Shown here piece after piece: positions 28,801 to 40,500 of a stretch of 64,000 nucleotides of DNA. Each line of letters begins with the position of its first letter. Within the stretch, counting starts at the first letter, position 1. This stretch comes from Apostichopus japonicus (taxonomy: Eukaryota > Echinodermata > Holothuroidea > Aspidochirotida > Stichopodidae), in assembly GCF_037975245.1 (NCBI RefSeq), contig NC_092565.1, forward strand, positions 12,332,499 through 12,396,498. The letters run 5' to 3'. Made by a program: the position numbers and the translations under genes. Under the pieces are notes generated by a model. The model was not told where the DNA came from. It saw only the letters and a program-made list of their open reading frames with translations, and did not search any database.

Positions 28801-31800
28801 ATCTTGGTGGCATGACGGCACCATAACTTAATCCGGCAAAACTGTAGTAGGGTACCTTATGAACAGTAGAAGAAAGAGGAAGCGGGTATGGGTACATATT
28901 CAATTGCAGAGCTCTACGCATGAACACGAGTACACAGTTTGGCATTAGTTGCTATACTACCACTGACAATGCACAGGAGTACGAAGATGAGAACAAATCA
29001 ATGAGGCCAGGTCTGAATACACCTAATTATGCTAGAATACGGGTACTACAGGACTCACTACGAAGTCTGCAATCAAAACTAGTGACTGGATACACCACTT
29101 GTAATTGTGCAAATAGAGGTCATTTTTCTGCTTGGAGGAATCCTTTATTTGCCTGAAGTGATAATTTCATTATCATCATTATTATTATTATTTCTAAGGC
29201 CTGACTAAATATAAGAGTTCATCAAAGTCCTGCAGGATTTTACATCTTTAGAAATATTGCAAACGGTTTCTGTCTACATTATGTATGTGGTGAGTATCTT
29301 ACCTTTCTCTTTAAGATGGTTAACTTTTCAACCATATTATCTATAAGGCTGACAACGCTACCCACTGTGGCTTCTCGACTCTCCAAGCACCGATCAAGCT
29401 CATTAGTCGCCTTGAATGAAAAGAAAAGAGAGGAGAATAAATTTTGAATAGCAAATTTGTCCTGTATGATCCATTGATCTTCAGCTGTTTGAAGTTCCCT
29501 TGCTTCTTCAGTGGTGGGTAGTGGTGTTGGGGTACACTGAAACAGGACATCTGTGTGTCTCACCCAAGAATACATCCTGCAGCCTTTTCAAACAGTCAAT
29601 ATCTGAAACTTGTTCCTCTAGCAACAGCTCTCTCTCATTAAGTCATACTCTTCTATGGGCTAAAATGTTAAACTTACAAAAGAATAAAATATAGCTGCTG
29701 CTTGAAATGTTTCAATCTCACAATATTGTTTTTTAACTCCAGAATGATTGTTTGAATGTAAATAACTCTATAATTTATCCCATAACTGTGTTATTATATA
29801 TGTTCTAGGAAATGGACCAAAGAAAGGTCTTTACTATCACCATAATTAATCAAATTTTCGTTAAAAGATTGCATTTTGTTACAAACATATTTCTTGGTGT
29901 TGGTTAGTGTTTGTTCAGTTGTCAATTTTTACTGAAGTTTAATAGGTAAGTTAAGCAATATTGCATAAGTCTGGCAATTGTTCATTTATAAAGAATAAAC
30001 AAAGCAAACGAGAAACATTATTTTATCAAAACCATACCTGAACCACATGAACAACCTCTCTATCAATGACTTTCTGACAGTTCCGGAAGTTTTTGTTTAG
30101 ATTTTCATACGGTACCTGAAAGAGAGAGAAGTCAAATCAAGTCACCATGTTTAATGTCATACACCGAAACACAAAATGATTTAGAATGGAGTCTCGGCTC
30201 CATCATGATAAGAAACGGAGTAATACCAACATTGGTTCTTGCACAGCACAATTCCATTAAATTCTAAATTATATTTTAGGCAACTGTCACAAGTTTGTAA
30301 CAGATTTACAGAGTACTACAAGAGTAGAATTCCTGTCGATATGATCACAAGGCTCTATAGGGGTGCAAGTACAAGTACTTAAGTTTGCACTAGAGTTTAT
30401 ACGACGGTAGATTCCTAAATGTCTGTACAAGTACAGTACGAACCCATCATGGCAGGTACTGTAGGAGTACTAACAAACTATGCTGCCAGGATACAGAGTA
30501 CCAGTACAGACTCAGTACAAGTCTGGTTTGTAATTCATTTCATACGTTTACTCTCCTTGCAGCTCATTGCTTATATATGATTATAATACTTCTCGACTAC
30601 TTTCCTTTTGGTTCTTAAAAGTCACCAATATAACCCCATATTTCTTAGAAAGGGAAACACTCATCACTAAATTTTTACTTTCGTACGATCATCGTACAGT
30701 CACCCTTAATATTTGCTATCATTTTAATGAGTGACCTTGTAACAAGTTGGAATCTTCAAGTTCAATGTTTCAGTTCTTCACTTTCAAAGTCATTTGCCTT
30801 CTGGTTAGGATTTTCCATGACAAAACATATATTGAGCTGCTAAGGTGGTAGGTTTCATTATCACATACACAGTATGTGAATACTGTCTGTAAGTACATAT
30901 CCCAAGATGGTTAAGATGGTGTTAATTGGGTGACAGGAAAATTTGGAGAGTATTTATTTGTTTCCAGTACCAAGAAGGCACTAAAGGCAGTCACATGTAT
31001 AAATGAAATGGCTCACAAACATTTTAGGTTACCAAATGAGTGAAAATGAACATTGTTGAGATTTTGAATGTCTTGACATCAGTACAGTTATAGCTGGATT
31101 ACTGTGGATTTTACCTTATTATTTTACATATCTGAGTCATTCTCCAAAAGCTTTTTACCGACAGTTATATCAGCGCTTACTCCATGAAGTTTTGAGAACA
31201 CAGCACACACTCATATATGCTACATACTGTTGGATTGTTCAAGGAACATGTCTTCAGAGACCTGGCATCCAACCCCCCCCCCCACTTCTTCCTTCCCACA
31301 GCCACAACCAGTCTTCTGCTCAATCAAACCTCGAAAATGCAAATGATCACTGCCACACAATCTGGCATTCCATTAGCTGTATTGCTATGTACAATTCAAT
31401 GCTTCTTGAGACTAGCACTCAATAGTGTTGGGGTACATGACTTCTTAATCTGGGGGACACTATTTTTGATAATCTTTATATACAGTGAAGGCACGGAGCA
31501 GCAGTGATGTCGGCATATATACCATTAGTTTCTCAGTTCAAAACCCACCATGATCCAGATTCTCTCTAAATTCCATCTGAGCAATGGACAAGAGAAAATT
31601 CTTCCAAGAAGTTAGGTGTTTCTGATTTTGAAAAGTAAGAATCCTCATCACAGAAGGAGCATGAACACTTGACAGGCTTCTCACAGATACCCTCCATGGA
31701 GAAATTTTGACATAGTAAACAATTCTCTAATTCTAAGACAGACCTGTGGGTTATATTTCATTCCCTGGAGATAACTTGTAAAACTCACTGTTTTCTACAG

Positions 31801-34600
31801 ATCAATTCAGTGGGGAATGCGATCATAGGGAGAAAACGATAGCACGATAACCAGTTATCATGAGTGCTTTGGTATGAAAAATGTCACAAAATGGCCTATA
31901 TGTACAAAACAATGTATGCATCTACACAGAAATGTAACCAGAAACCAACAGTTCAATAGTGTATTTTGATACCCTGAGTATGGGAAAATGCAAGAATGAC
32001 AGCAGACAAATTGTCCCTCACTGACTCTCTGTTGTTATTCCATATAGCTGTGTAAAGTAACCACTGCCACACAGTCAATCTGTGTGCCATAATAAATACT
32101 GCAATTGTTTGTGGTTTTTCAATACTGAAAGTCAGATGATGAATGGGATATAAGGGAGGGTTATCTCCTCCCCATAGATAGATTTTGGAAACATAAAGGC
32201 TGCTTAGATACATAAAAAGTACAATATTTTGCAACTTTGGACACCATATTGAAGAATCTTCAACTGTTTAGGTTGTACCACACATGTATACATGTTATAT
32301 AATATGTACTGTACCCTTCTCTGCCATTTGGCTAAGATCATGTGTAGTATATATCTGTTCTTTTTCGAGGGGAATGGTGATACACACCCGACGATGATCA
32401 CACAGTCACAGTCCCGATGCAAGGGGACTGGGGTTGAGAAGGGATCAGTCGTTCGGTAGTTTGGTTTTCGTGCCCAGGTTCTTTCCTGGGTGACTTTTCT
32501 TAAAACGTATATGTACTGTACACTTAGATTTTGATAATTTTGTGTCTGCCAGAGGAAAAAGGTCCCATTCCCCTCCCCCCCACCAACCTTAAAGTATACA
32601 TGGTAGCGACCCTGGCTACCATACTCTTGTGATGGGAAATAGAAGGACAGGGGCGTATCCAGGGGGGGCGCAACAGGCGCGCGCCCCCCCTATTGGCCGT
32701 CACCCAAAAAAAAAAAAAATTAGCAAAAAAAAAAAAAAAAAAATATGACGACCTTTCTGTGAGATGTCGGTGATCGCTTAACCCCCCCCCCCCCTCCCGT
32801 ATGCTTTATTTTTTGTTTGCCAAAAAAAGGTTCTGGCGAAGTTCGGCGGCATAATAGTTTTAGAAACATAGATGGTAATTGTGTTTGTATTATCACTATA
32901 AACACTAAATGACATGCCAGCCATACTAAATTGTGCATTTTGTGTCCATATTTACTGGAAATGTTGCTTATTATTAAGGTCGAAAAATGGATCACATATG
33001 GCCATGGGCGGCGATCCTGGGTGGAGGGGGGATATATCCCCCCATGAAAATGGGTGGAGGGGATGTAATGCACCATATCCCCCCCCCCACCAAATGCCAG
33101 GGATAAGAATATTTTCATGCCTACATTTATGCATCTTCGTTAATGTACGGCTCTTTTTTAGCTTCATTTCTCGCCTACCATAAACGCAGTGCGATCTTTT
33201 CAAATAAAGCGTCTTTATAAAGCAAAAATAGTTGACTGTAGGCTTCATTGGCCCTATAACAACAAAATGTATTATTGCACCCACGGTATTGATATATGCA
33301 CCCTCATAGTATTCATATAGGCCCTATAGTAGGTCTACACACGTACATGTTCCCTCGAACAGCTGAGAATCTCATGTAACCAGGGTAATGCTTAATACAC
33401 GTTTCACCTGGATGCCTTAGCAATCGGTACCTAGGAATGTAACTATGTGTAATTGTGTATTGCATGTGTATAGGCCTATAATAGCCTGCATGAGGCCATT
33501 TTCTTCATCGAATAATATAACAGGGCTCTTGAACATTCTAACGTTGCGCCTGAAACAAGATTGACAGGGGCAATTTTCCCAAAATAACACCCGAAATTAA
33601 AAAAAAAAGTATTTTGGATCCTGATTATGAGATATTTCGGACATGACATCCCTATTTTAAAGTTGGGTATATGCCGCTTGGAAACCTCGGGAAGTGCCGT
33701 TTCCGGCCATCTAGAGGGTTTGTTAATCCCAAAATTTTCTTGTACGCTTCGCGCCAATCCATGGTGGCGCTACGCTTAGATAGTCAACAAGGTCATATCC
33801 CCCCCCCCCCACTCGGAAGTACGGATCGCCGCCCATGCATATGACACCATTTTGCATTTCAGCCCTTCTTTGAAAGCAAAAATTGTACACCCCTCGCCTC
33901 AGACCCATCCCCCAGGACGGCGATCATTCATGCCTGGCGCCCCCCCTATTGGAAAATCCTGGATACGCCCCTGGAAGGATCACTTTTCTTGAAACAAAAT
34001 GGTGAGTTTTGGAGCATATAATCAAAATTGATCAACACAGCAAAGTAATTTGTAAATTATCCACAACAAAATTCAATCTTGGTATGTATTTGTCCCCATT
34101 CAGAGAATTTCTTGCAAATTATCAATTTCGGAATCAAATTTTGCATAGGCTAGGCCTAGTAATAATATGATGTTGCTTAAGTTAAGGAGATGCTCAACAT
34201 AGCAGAGCTCTGCATGCCTACATGAAACCCCAAACATCAATCCTTGACCCTATATTGCTGGATATGAAACTTATGAAAGATTCTATTAAATTAAAAGTTA
34301 ATGTTTGCCATGGGTGTGCAGATTTTGCTAGCACACATAGGCAAGAGCTATATTAGCTTTTAGTGTACAGGCTCAAAACACTTAATAATATTACAGTATT
34401 ACTGCCCACAGGGCCAAGCCTACTGTAGGCCTATACGTCTAAACATTGATAGAAGAAAGTGATACGAAGATATTATATGGTCACTTAAAACAACGATATT
34501 TCAGTTATGTATGGATGGCCTGTACAAATCTATATTTTGTTCATTTAAATGAACTATTAACCTTCAAAGTGGCGTGTTCGAGGGCACTGATATCGTCCAT
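13855..34600 (-). CDS. MAEA: MAEA, E3 ubiquitin ligase subunit of the CTLH/GID complex (10 coding exons)
   Basis: Coding exons in transcript order: 34562-34600, 30038-30115, 29303-29410, 28571-28774, 27878-28000, 26176-26361, 24811-24944, 22535-22659, 18374-18438, 13855-13956. All introns are GT-AG, and the sum is 1161 nt, 387 codons plus stop (human MAEA is 396). The start ATG at 34600 opens [13 protein letters not shown], followed by [10 protein letters not shown], both typical of MAEA. A LisH segment lies around residues 111-143 and a CTLH segment around 144-205 ([19 protein letters not shown]). The degenerate RING (about 291-387) shows CPVC (Cys303, Cys306), AHC (His321, Cys322), Cys329, [12 protein letters not shown] and the C-terminal EKVFIM. 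In the family, MAEA pairs with RMND5A to form the RING dimer of the CTLH ligase, in nucleus and cytoplasm. The introns are rich in transposons and tandem repeats; the CDS has no frameshift or lost residue that I can see. Further 5' UTR exons cannot be excluded. Confidence 0.97.
14500..14660. repeat. diverged copy of the CAGGGAATAATTTA MITE family
   Basis: Contains in order the family blocks GGTATTGC, CAAAATGCTA, AAAGATGT, TTATAGCAG-like and ACAAAATTTGAAGACTAAA, also found at 15205-15350 and 26623-27230. It lies in MAEA intron 9 (13957-18373). Confidence 0.6.
15205..15350. repeat. diverged copy of the CAGGGAATAATTTA MITE family
   Basis: Same block order as 14500-14660: TATCCGGTATTGCATCACAA, then CTTCAAAACTA and AAATTTGAAGATTAAATTATT. 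MAEA intron 9. Confidence 0.6.
16764..16812. repeat. CA-rich microsatellite
   Basis: An imperfect (CA)n run with a few CAGA and CATACT interruptions, in MAEA intron 9. Confidence 0.9.
17560..17850. repeat. tandem duplication, period about 115 bp, about 2.3 copies
   Basis: Blocks ACCTCTGTATAAACAT, CAATGCTACTGTTAA and TTTCATTTGAT...CAGAATAG recur at 17646/17761, 17690/17800 and 17595/17710. It lies in MAEA intron 9. Confidence 0.75.
18550..20456. mobile_element. non-autonomous DNA transposon (1.9 kb) with nested insertion, in MAEA intron 8
   Basis: The terminal inverted repeats CAGGTGCGTATCCAGG (18550-18565) and its complement (20441-20456) match at 15 of 16 bases. The element is flanked by the 5-bp direct repeat GATAA (18545-18549 and 20457-20461). 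It has landed in a short tandem array of ACATTCATGTATTTGAT-type units visible on both sides. Inside are a purine tract (18594-18768), a region related to the MITE at 1239-1621 (about 19117-19235, right end near 19793), and a second inserted element (19392-19770). There is no transposase frame. The TIR class resembles the CAGGG-type ends of hAT-like elements; the superfamily is inferred. Confidence 0.8.
19392..19770. mobile_element. nested hAT-like MITE (379 bp)
   Basis: Perfect 12-bp terminal inverted repeats CAGTGGCGGAGC/GCTCCGCCACTG. The 8-bp flanks CCACCGCG (19384-19391) and CCGCCGCG (19771-19778) match at 7 of 8, as expected for an aged hAT-type duplication. The insertion splits the right end of another element (CACCCCCACCGCG | CCTCCTACGCC). 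About 100 bp (19609-19708) is shared with 20315-20414 and 33680-33784. Confidence 0.8.
21512..21600. repeat. minisatellite, unit about 23-27 bp, about 4 copies
   Basis: Repeats of ACCAGCTATGCTCATACCC with variants, in MAEA intron 8. Confidence 0.85.
22361..22534. repeat. 20-bp minisatellite abutting the MAEA exon 8 splice donor
   Basis: About 8.7 units of TAACACATACTTATTACGAG (plus strand). The last unit runs straight into the donor at 22534/22535. In the sense of MAEA each unit reads ...TAAGTATGTGTTA..., and the true donor is GTAAGTATGTGTT. There are no spacers, so it is not a CRISPR. Confidence 0.95.
25035..26130. repeat. three diverged tandem units of about 400 bp filling MAEA intron 6
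   Basis: Matching blocks recur about 390-410 bp apart: GGATCAATTGACAACAT at 25243 with CCAATTGACACAACAT at 25632 and GCAATTGATAACATGA at 26019; CTGCAAATTGGCAACAAA with CTGCAAATTAGCAAACAAA and CTGCAAATTGGCAGCA; and the AACAYRTTAATTATTSATAC block. Divergence is high, so the duplication is old. Confidence 0.7.
26623..27230. repeat. 140-bp tandem array derived from a MITE, in MAEA intron 5
   Basis: Four units start at 26681, 26821, 26961 and 27097 (AAAGATGTRTAGCAGACTTTC). The first three are nearly identical with period 140; the fourth is diverged and a few bases shorter. The 5' lead-in (26623-26680) and the unit end (ACTAAATTATTCCCTGG) match a dispersed MITE family found at 14500, 15205, 46055, 50240 and 59935. 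The near-identity makes repeated open frames of 73 codons that are not genes. Confidence 0.95.
27460..27826. mobile_element. MITE-like element, MAEA intron 5
   Basis: Imperfect inverted ends: AAGGGTGTGAAGACTCACGC at the left, and the complement of AAGGGCATTGAAGTCTCGC at the right (27804-27826). The first 95 bp match 8381-8475. There is no coding capacity, and the target-site duplication is not clear. Confidence 0.5.
32648..33973. mobile_element. non-autonomous DNA transposon (1.3 kb) with nested insertion, in MAEA intron 1
   Basis: Perfect 16-bp terminal inverted repeats CAGGGGCGTATCCAGG and complement, flanked by the perfect 6-bp direct repeat GAAGGA (32642-32647 and 33974-33979). The TIR is nearly the same as in the element at 18550-20456, so they are one family. 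GGGGGGCGC-type blocks and CCCCCCTATTGG occur at both ends. A-rich runs and a 13-C run lie inside. A second element (33003-33837) is inserted; no transposase is present. Confidence 0.88.
33003..33837. mobile_element. nested hAT-like non-autonomous element (835 bp)
   Basis: Perfect 15-bp terminal inverted repeats CATGGGCGGCGATCC/GGATCGCCGCCCATG. The 8-bp flanks CATATGGC (32995-33002) and CATATGAC (33838-33845) match at 7 of 8. Pyrimidine-rich and C-run blocks lie inside both ends. Positions 33680-33784 carry the module shared with 19609-19708 and 20315-20414. Confidence 0.85.
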
Positions 34601-37520
34601 CTTGAGAAGAAATACCTGAAATTATCGACCGTCTGACCCGAGTTCACGCTCTGTTTACAACATCGCCTACACATGCGTACATGTGATAATATGGGGATGG
34701 AAATCTGCCAATGATATGAATTTGCTAGACAATTTTCTCCTCCCACCCATCCGGAAAAGATGATGGCCCATGTCCGTTTGGACCCCAATTTAATTTTGAT
34801 TTTTTAACAAACTTTTTATCGTTCCTCAATTTTCCTTCAGCAAATTATGAAAATGAAAACACCTAGGCCTAATGATTCTTTATCCCATACTTCCCTGGTG
34901 CCCTTATATTGTAGCCGGGCCCCAATTCCATAACAACTCCCTGGTTCTACACCCCATACGTCACAGCCTGCATATCATTATATGCAATGGGCATGATAGT
35001 CATTTACTTTTGCCCTGTATTGATTTCTAAGTGTAATGTTGTTTCAGGCTGAGCATGTGAGTGGTCCTGGTTAGCTTGTATATAACCCCATCGAGCCGCT
35101 TGTGATTGGCTGAGGCATTGCATGAGGCAAGAATCGTAATTAGGGGAGAAAGCCTCCCCCCCCCCTCCCACCCCTGTTGGCGCCGTCACCGATTAAGTGT
35201 AACATTAACGGTGTCATCAGTGGCGGCACCATAGTTTAATGGGCCCTGGGTGAGAGTGAAAGCTGGGCCCTTCACCTTTACCGTTTTTCTATGGGCTGTA
35301 TTTGACACAAAGCCAACTTCACTACAATGACGAAATAACCATAGGCCTACTGATATATATCGAGAATGGGGATGTCGCGAGTTTGGGAGAAAGTGATCCT
35401 GCATGCACTTTCAGCCCCATTGCAGCGATTTTCCACAGATTCTTCGCCTTTAGTGAGTTCCTAAATCACAGAATTCGCTCCGAAATTGCCAAATATGCGT
35501 CCTAATCAAAGCCAGGGAATTCACATTTCGAAATATTAAATTACGGGCGCAATTTGAAATACACATAGTTGTCTGTTCTGCGCCGGCCGACAAAATTGCC
35601 TTTCTTTTCATATAACTGTCGTCGTCACCCCAGACTGAGAGCCATGCAGAGATAGATATTTACCGTCATATGTTATGATAGTATACCCCGACGTCCATTT
35701 GCTTCTAGGGGAAGGGCGAGGGTTTCTAACCTGAAAAACTTAACAATTTCTACACAACACGGTATAAAATGTTGGTTAGAACTGTATCATGATAAGAAAT
35801 CCAACATTTGATATAAAAAAGTCACCAGGGATAAGTCGAAATGGCGATTTAAACAGAGAGATCCATATCCGGGTGTCTTGAAGTGCTAACTATATATTCA
35901 AACTTGTTCACCCGGCCCGTTTCATCATCTATTGCTTGCAGCGGGTCATGTTGCTACCTGCTATCTTACTGTAAATTAGTTCTATTATTAATTCTACACG
36001 CAAGGTTGAGCCAATGACATCTTTTAATTTTTTGTTTATTTGGGGATGAAAAAGGTTGTAAGTTGTAACCCCATACCCTGCCCCTTTTCCCTTGATCGGG
36101 GCTTGCCACCACAGTTCTGACATTGTGCTCAGTCTGTCGTCTGAATTGAGAAAGCGCCACCAACTTCAACAGCTGTAAGCCATTGCTCAATTGTGATAAA
36201 TATTCATTAGCCAACGCGCCAATGGAAATAGAGATGAGTCTATCCATCAACCAATCACATCGATGTTACGTTAATAATAACTAGAAGTCAACCATTTGAT
36301 TTGTAAATCTTGTTGTGTTATCAAACCGTAGTGTACGTGTAGGCTACGAATTTCCTTGTTCACATGTACACAAAATCAAGGAAGCCTAGCCCTTGCTTAT
36401 GTTATGCCACAAACATTGAAAGTTGAAAATATTGGTAGGCTTATGTGTCACTGTCACATCTAACAAATAGATGTTTGCCGTTTGATTTGGAAAAAGGAAG
36501 ACTTATGCAGTCGATGCTACATAACTTTTCCAATTTATGTTTTTATTTTTAGTGAAGTCTTAACCGTATTTACGATATGATCGATCAAAATGTGCAGACT
36601 GTAATCCAGCGTTTCGTGAATTTGGCAACGGTAACGAAATTAACACTGTGTTAGGCCTATGTGATTGACTTAGGCTAGGCCTAAGTTAGTCGATCAAATG
36701 TTTAAATATATTTCAACATGTTCTACCTCCAAGCAAGGCTGATCCATTCCTTGCAAAATAATAACTGGAGTGTTAGGCCTAGCCTAGGCCTTACTGTTAC
36801 TATTAATTCAATAAGACAATATTAGCTTTTCACTCAATAGTTTGGCCAAATGTACTGAATACATTACATGACCCAGAAATATTTAGACAGACCTTTCTGA
36901 TCTTCTTTTAAAAAAAAAAGATACACAGGGTCTTCATAATCTCAGATGCTGTACTACCTAAAACATTTGGTTAACAGGAATGATCAGTAAAAATTAAAGT
37001 TTTAACAAATGCATCAATTTAAGACGTTCATCTGTGACTTTTTGTGAGGCTCAGCTATAGAAGACAACTGACAAAGTGGGAAAATATTAATGCTAAATTT
37101 CTGTGATATTATAAACCAAACAACACCTTGTGAATCAACAGAATTTCATCTTTTTCTGTTAATTGTTGAAACAGTTTTTGTAATTCAAAATTAATTGCAA
37201 GTTGCAGAATGAAAAGTGATAAAAATATGTATCAAAATTTTCCATTCATGCTTTCTACTACTACGAATACTAGCTTGGCTTGGATATGAAATTGTATGCT
37301 AGCTAAAGGTGTTTCAATGTGTCTGACAAAGATCATGTACAGTACACAATATTTGGGTTGGTAGTGTACACCTTGCTTCGAATTTTTGCATCCAGGAGAA
37401 AATTTGGTCTTCAGTTTACCTGCTTTTGTCCTTCAGTCCCATGTATAGCCTTCCCTGGCAATTAAAAAGCATTTTTGCCATTTTACCTGCACAAATATCA
37501 CATTTTTTTTATTTAACACA
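34601..37520. promoter_or_regulatory. divergent 5' interval between MAEA and ARHGAP19
   Basis: It separates the MAEA start codon (34600, minus) from the first coding exon of ARHGAP19. On the minus strand AGCCAATCA at 35104-35112 fits the NF-Y consensus and lies about 0.5 kb upstream of the MAEA ATG. On the plus strand AACCAATCA at 36249-36257 fits it for ARHGAP19, just after a CCAACGCGCCAATGG block (36211-36225). TAGGCCTA-type octamers are frequent. Parts (about 34900-35300) resemble mobile-element debris with a C-run at 35155-35166. ARHGAP19 probably has a non-coding first exon here, since an acceptor ends at 37520, but I could not place its donor. Confidence 0.5.
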
Positions 37521-37581
37521 GGTGTAACTCTTATAACTCTTAATCAAAGAAGTTCAACATAGTCCCTTGTTAACCATAAAC

Positions 37582-40500
37582 ATGTCATCAGAGAACCTTT
37601 GCAATCCTCTGCTCTACATGGAGATAATGAAGAGGAAATATCCAGAGACCTTTGCTGAGTGGTGTTGCACAGAACTCTCTCATGTATTAGACTTTAGCGG
37701 TGCTGAAAACATAGGTCAAGTCCTCTTGGGTAACGTTGATGTTCGACATGGAAAGATGATAACCAGGAAGTTTTCGCGTAAAAAGAAACATACACCAGGT
37801 AAACCAGAAAGTTGTCATTACAAGAAAAGTAATTGAAATTTTATGTGGGCATTGGTTTTATAAACAGAAACTTTTAAACATCATATTAGTGTTGAGGTGT
37901 TTTTAGCTCCATTAATTTATGTGTGTTGGTTGTTTTTTTTTCATTTCTTTCTTCTTTCTTTCTTCTCATTCTGGTAAAGAGAAAAAGTTTACAAAATGAT
38001 TTGTAGCAAAAGATACTGTTTGAACTTTGAAACACTACCTTTAAAAAACAAATTAAAAAATGCCATGATAGCCTAATGTTGATCTAATCTGAACAACTGT
38101 AAATAAAGCTGGGTGTGTTTTCATCTGTATATCATCTTACATGCAAATACAGTATTTACATGTACAAGAATAATAGCAATAATTTGTGTGTTGTATTAAT
38201 ATCACAAACAGATGTATCTATAAAGTGGAAACAATAAATCTCATATAAACAACATGAAAGAGAGTGGTCAGTAACGAGACACTAATAATTTTTTTAAACC
38301 GTTCTTCAAATTAACACTTTTCAGTACATTTTTCTTTATTTTTCATACACAGATAGCCCTACGGGTATATTTGGTTCTCCATTGAATGATGCAGGATTTT
38401 GTTATGCCAGGCAACTAATTGAACACTTGAAAAAAGGTGAGCATTATTAATTGTCACTGCATAATGCATATGCACTTTGTTAATTCCAGCAATTAATAGC
38501 TAGTTAATTACTACAGATTACGACCTTATTAATTTAATGATCCCATAGTCTGTGTTAGGTTTGTGAATAAATGATAGATTATTAGATGAATTGCCTTGAT
38601 GATGTCACCACCCCTGCTGTTGGCAGGGGGCATTTATAAAATTTGACAGAGGTTGAGAAAGTTCATAATTGTCAACTTTTGTAAATATGATATGCTGTCA
38701 TGGTTTGTTAACCAACTTATGGTGTGAGTAACCAGTAGAATCTACAAGTTTATGAAACATATTCTTGTGTGATCTCATTGCAAGAAAATACAGCTCTGAG
38801 CTCAATTTATCTACATATGTATTGTCAGTTTGTAACATTAGGCTTAATGTTGGGGAAAGATGTGTAGTATTGCTCAAAAATATTGATATTGCTCAAGATC
38901 ACACCCAGCTTAGGCCTACAACAATTTCATAATCATATGTCTACTTTGCATTTAGGATTCGTGCTGAAGTTGTCATTACCAGTACTTAGCTGGTAAAATT
39001 GATTATGTAGTTGTGCACACAGTCACAGAAGGGGTAATTAGTAATAGTATAAATGTGATCTTCCAGAGATGGATTGTGCCAGCCCCCAGCTGAAGTCAAG
39101 CATTCCTGAATTTCCTCTTCCTCAGTCTCTTGGTTACTGTTTGAATTTAGACTTTTCCAGCTTCTACTGTCTATTTTATCATACCTCTTGTTTGAAGTAT
39201 TCGCTTTTCTTGTCTTTGGGTTAAAAAATTACCCCTCCTGAAGGAGCAGCAATCTGATCATTTGTGTGCATAACAAGTCTATAGGTAACTTTTGTTTTAG
39301 TCAAGAACATACTGTAACCATCTGTTGTCATATTGAATGCACTATTTTTGTAATTTTTTTGTAGCTATAAATCATGAAGGACTCTTTAGGATCCCTGGCA
39401 ATTCTGGACGTCAACAAAAACTGAAGAATAGGATAAATTCCAGGGAGGTGATTGACCTGGATAGTGATGAGTTTACTACAAACGACATCGCCTGTGTCCT
39501 GAAGACGTTCCTCGGGGACCTCCCTGAACCGTTACTCACTGACAGGCAATACCACGCACACGTCGAGGCTGCCGGTAATTCATATAAGCAACCATAACAA
39601 ACTATACCACATCTATGTTGTTTTGTTAACATCTCGCACAATCATTGTGATATTAAAAGTGTCAATACAAGCAATTATCAGAGATGAATGTGATTACTGC
39701 ATGTTACAGTCGTCTTGACTCATCATTGCCAGTGATTTGCCTGATTTGAGTGAAGTCATTAACTCGAGTGCATTTATCTCTACATGGGAATATTTGCAAG
39801 ATAGCTCACTTTAGATCAAATTGTGTGATTAACAACTCCCTTTAATATTGACTACTTAACTGAACTCTGGTTTAAACGCTGGTTCTATGGAAAGTAACCA
39901 TCGCTCATGTTAGTGAATCTTATACAACTCTTCAGTAATCAAATTATCAAATCTACATTTTCCGCCCGTAAGCGGTATTTGAATTTAGTTGAACGTACAC
40001 CTGTTCTCTTGACTTATCAGTTGATGGAAAAATTAACCTACAGTGTTGAAGTTTTATGGAAAATGTAGCTGATATTGGATGTTATCATGTACTGATAATT
40101 GTGCGCTACTCCATTGTCAACTATTTCTTACATTCTTACCTTTTCAGGTCTCACTCTTGGATTGGACAATGTACCAAATATGTCTCCTCGTGAACGAACG
40201 AAACTCAAGGTCCTGCGGAAGTCGAATCACATAAAAGCGCTCAAATATCTCTCGTTTCTTCTCCCTCCTCTTAATTTCAAACTGTTTAAGGAGTTACTTG
40301 AATTGCTGAAGAGCATTGCTGATAACGATGAAATGAATAAGATGTCAGCTTTTAACCTGGGTGTCATATTTGCTCCGCATGTTCTCTGGCCAAGATATGT
40401 AAGTTTTTGTTATATAAAAATTAAATAAAAGTTACTTGTTTAAACTTTATTTTTGGGAAAGAGCCAAGAATACAGTATATTGCTAGATTATGATTCAAAC

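Noticed and set aside
33723-33908. Peptides such as [13 protein letters not shown] seen near transposon ends
   Set aside because: Also present as [13 protein letters not shown] at 20.3 kb, but this is the shared DNA module read in one frame. It includes stops in the third copy, so it is not a conserved protein.
35966-36250. 94-codon minus-strand open frame in the divergent interval
   Set aside because: No domain or splice context. It overlaps the CCAAT-box region and is probably non-coding promoter sequence.
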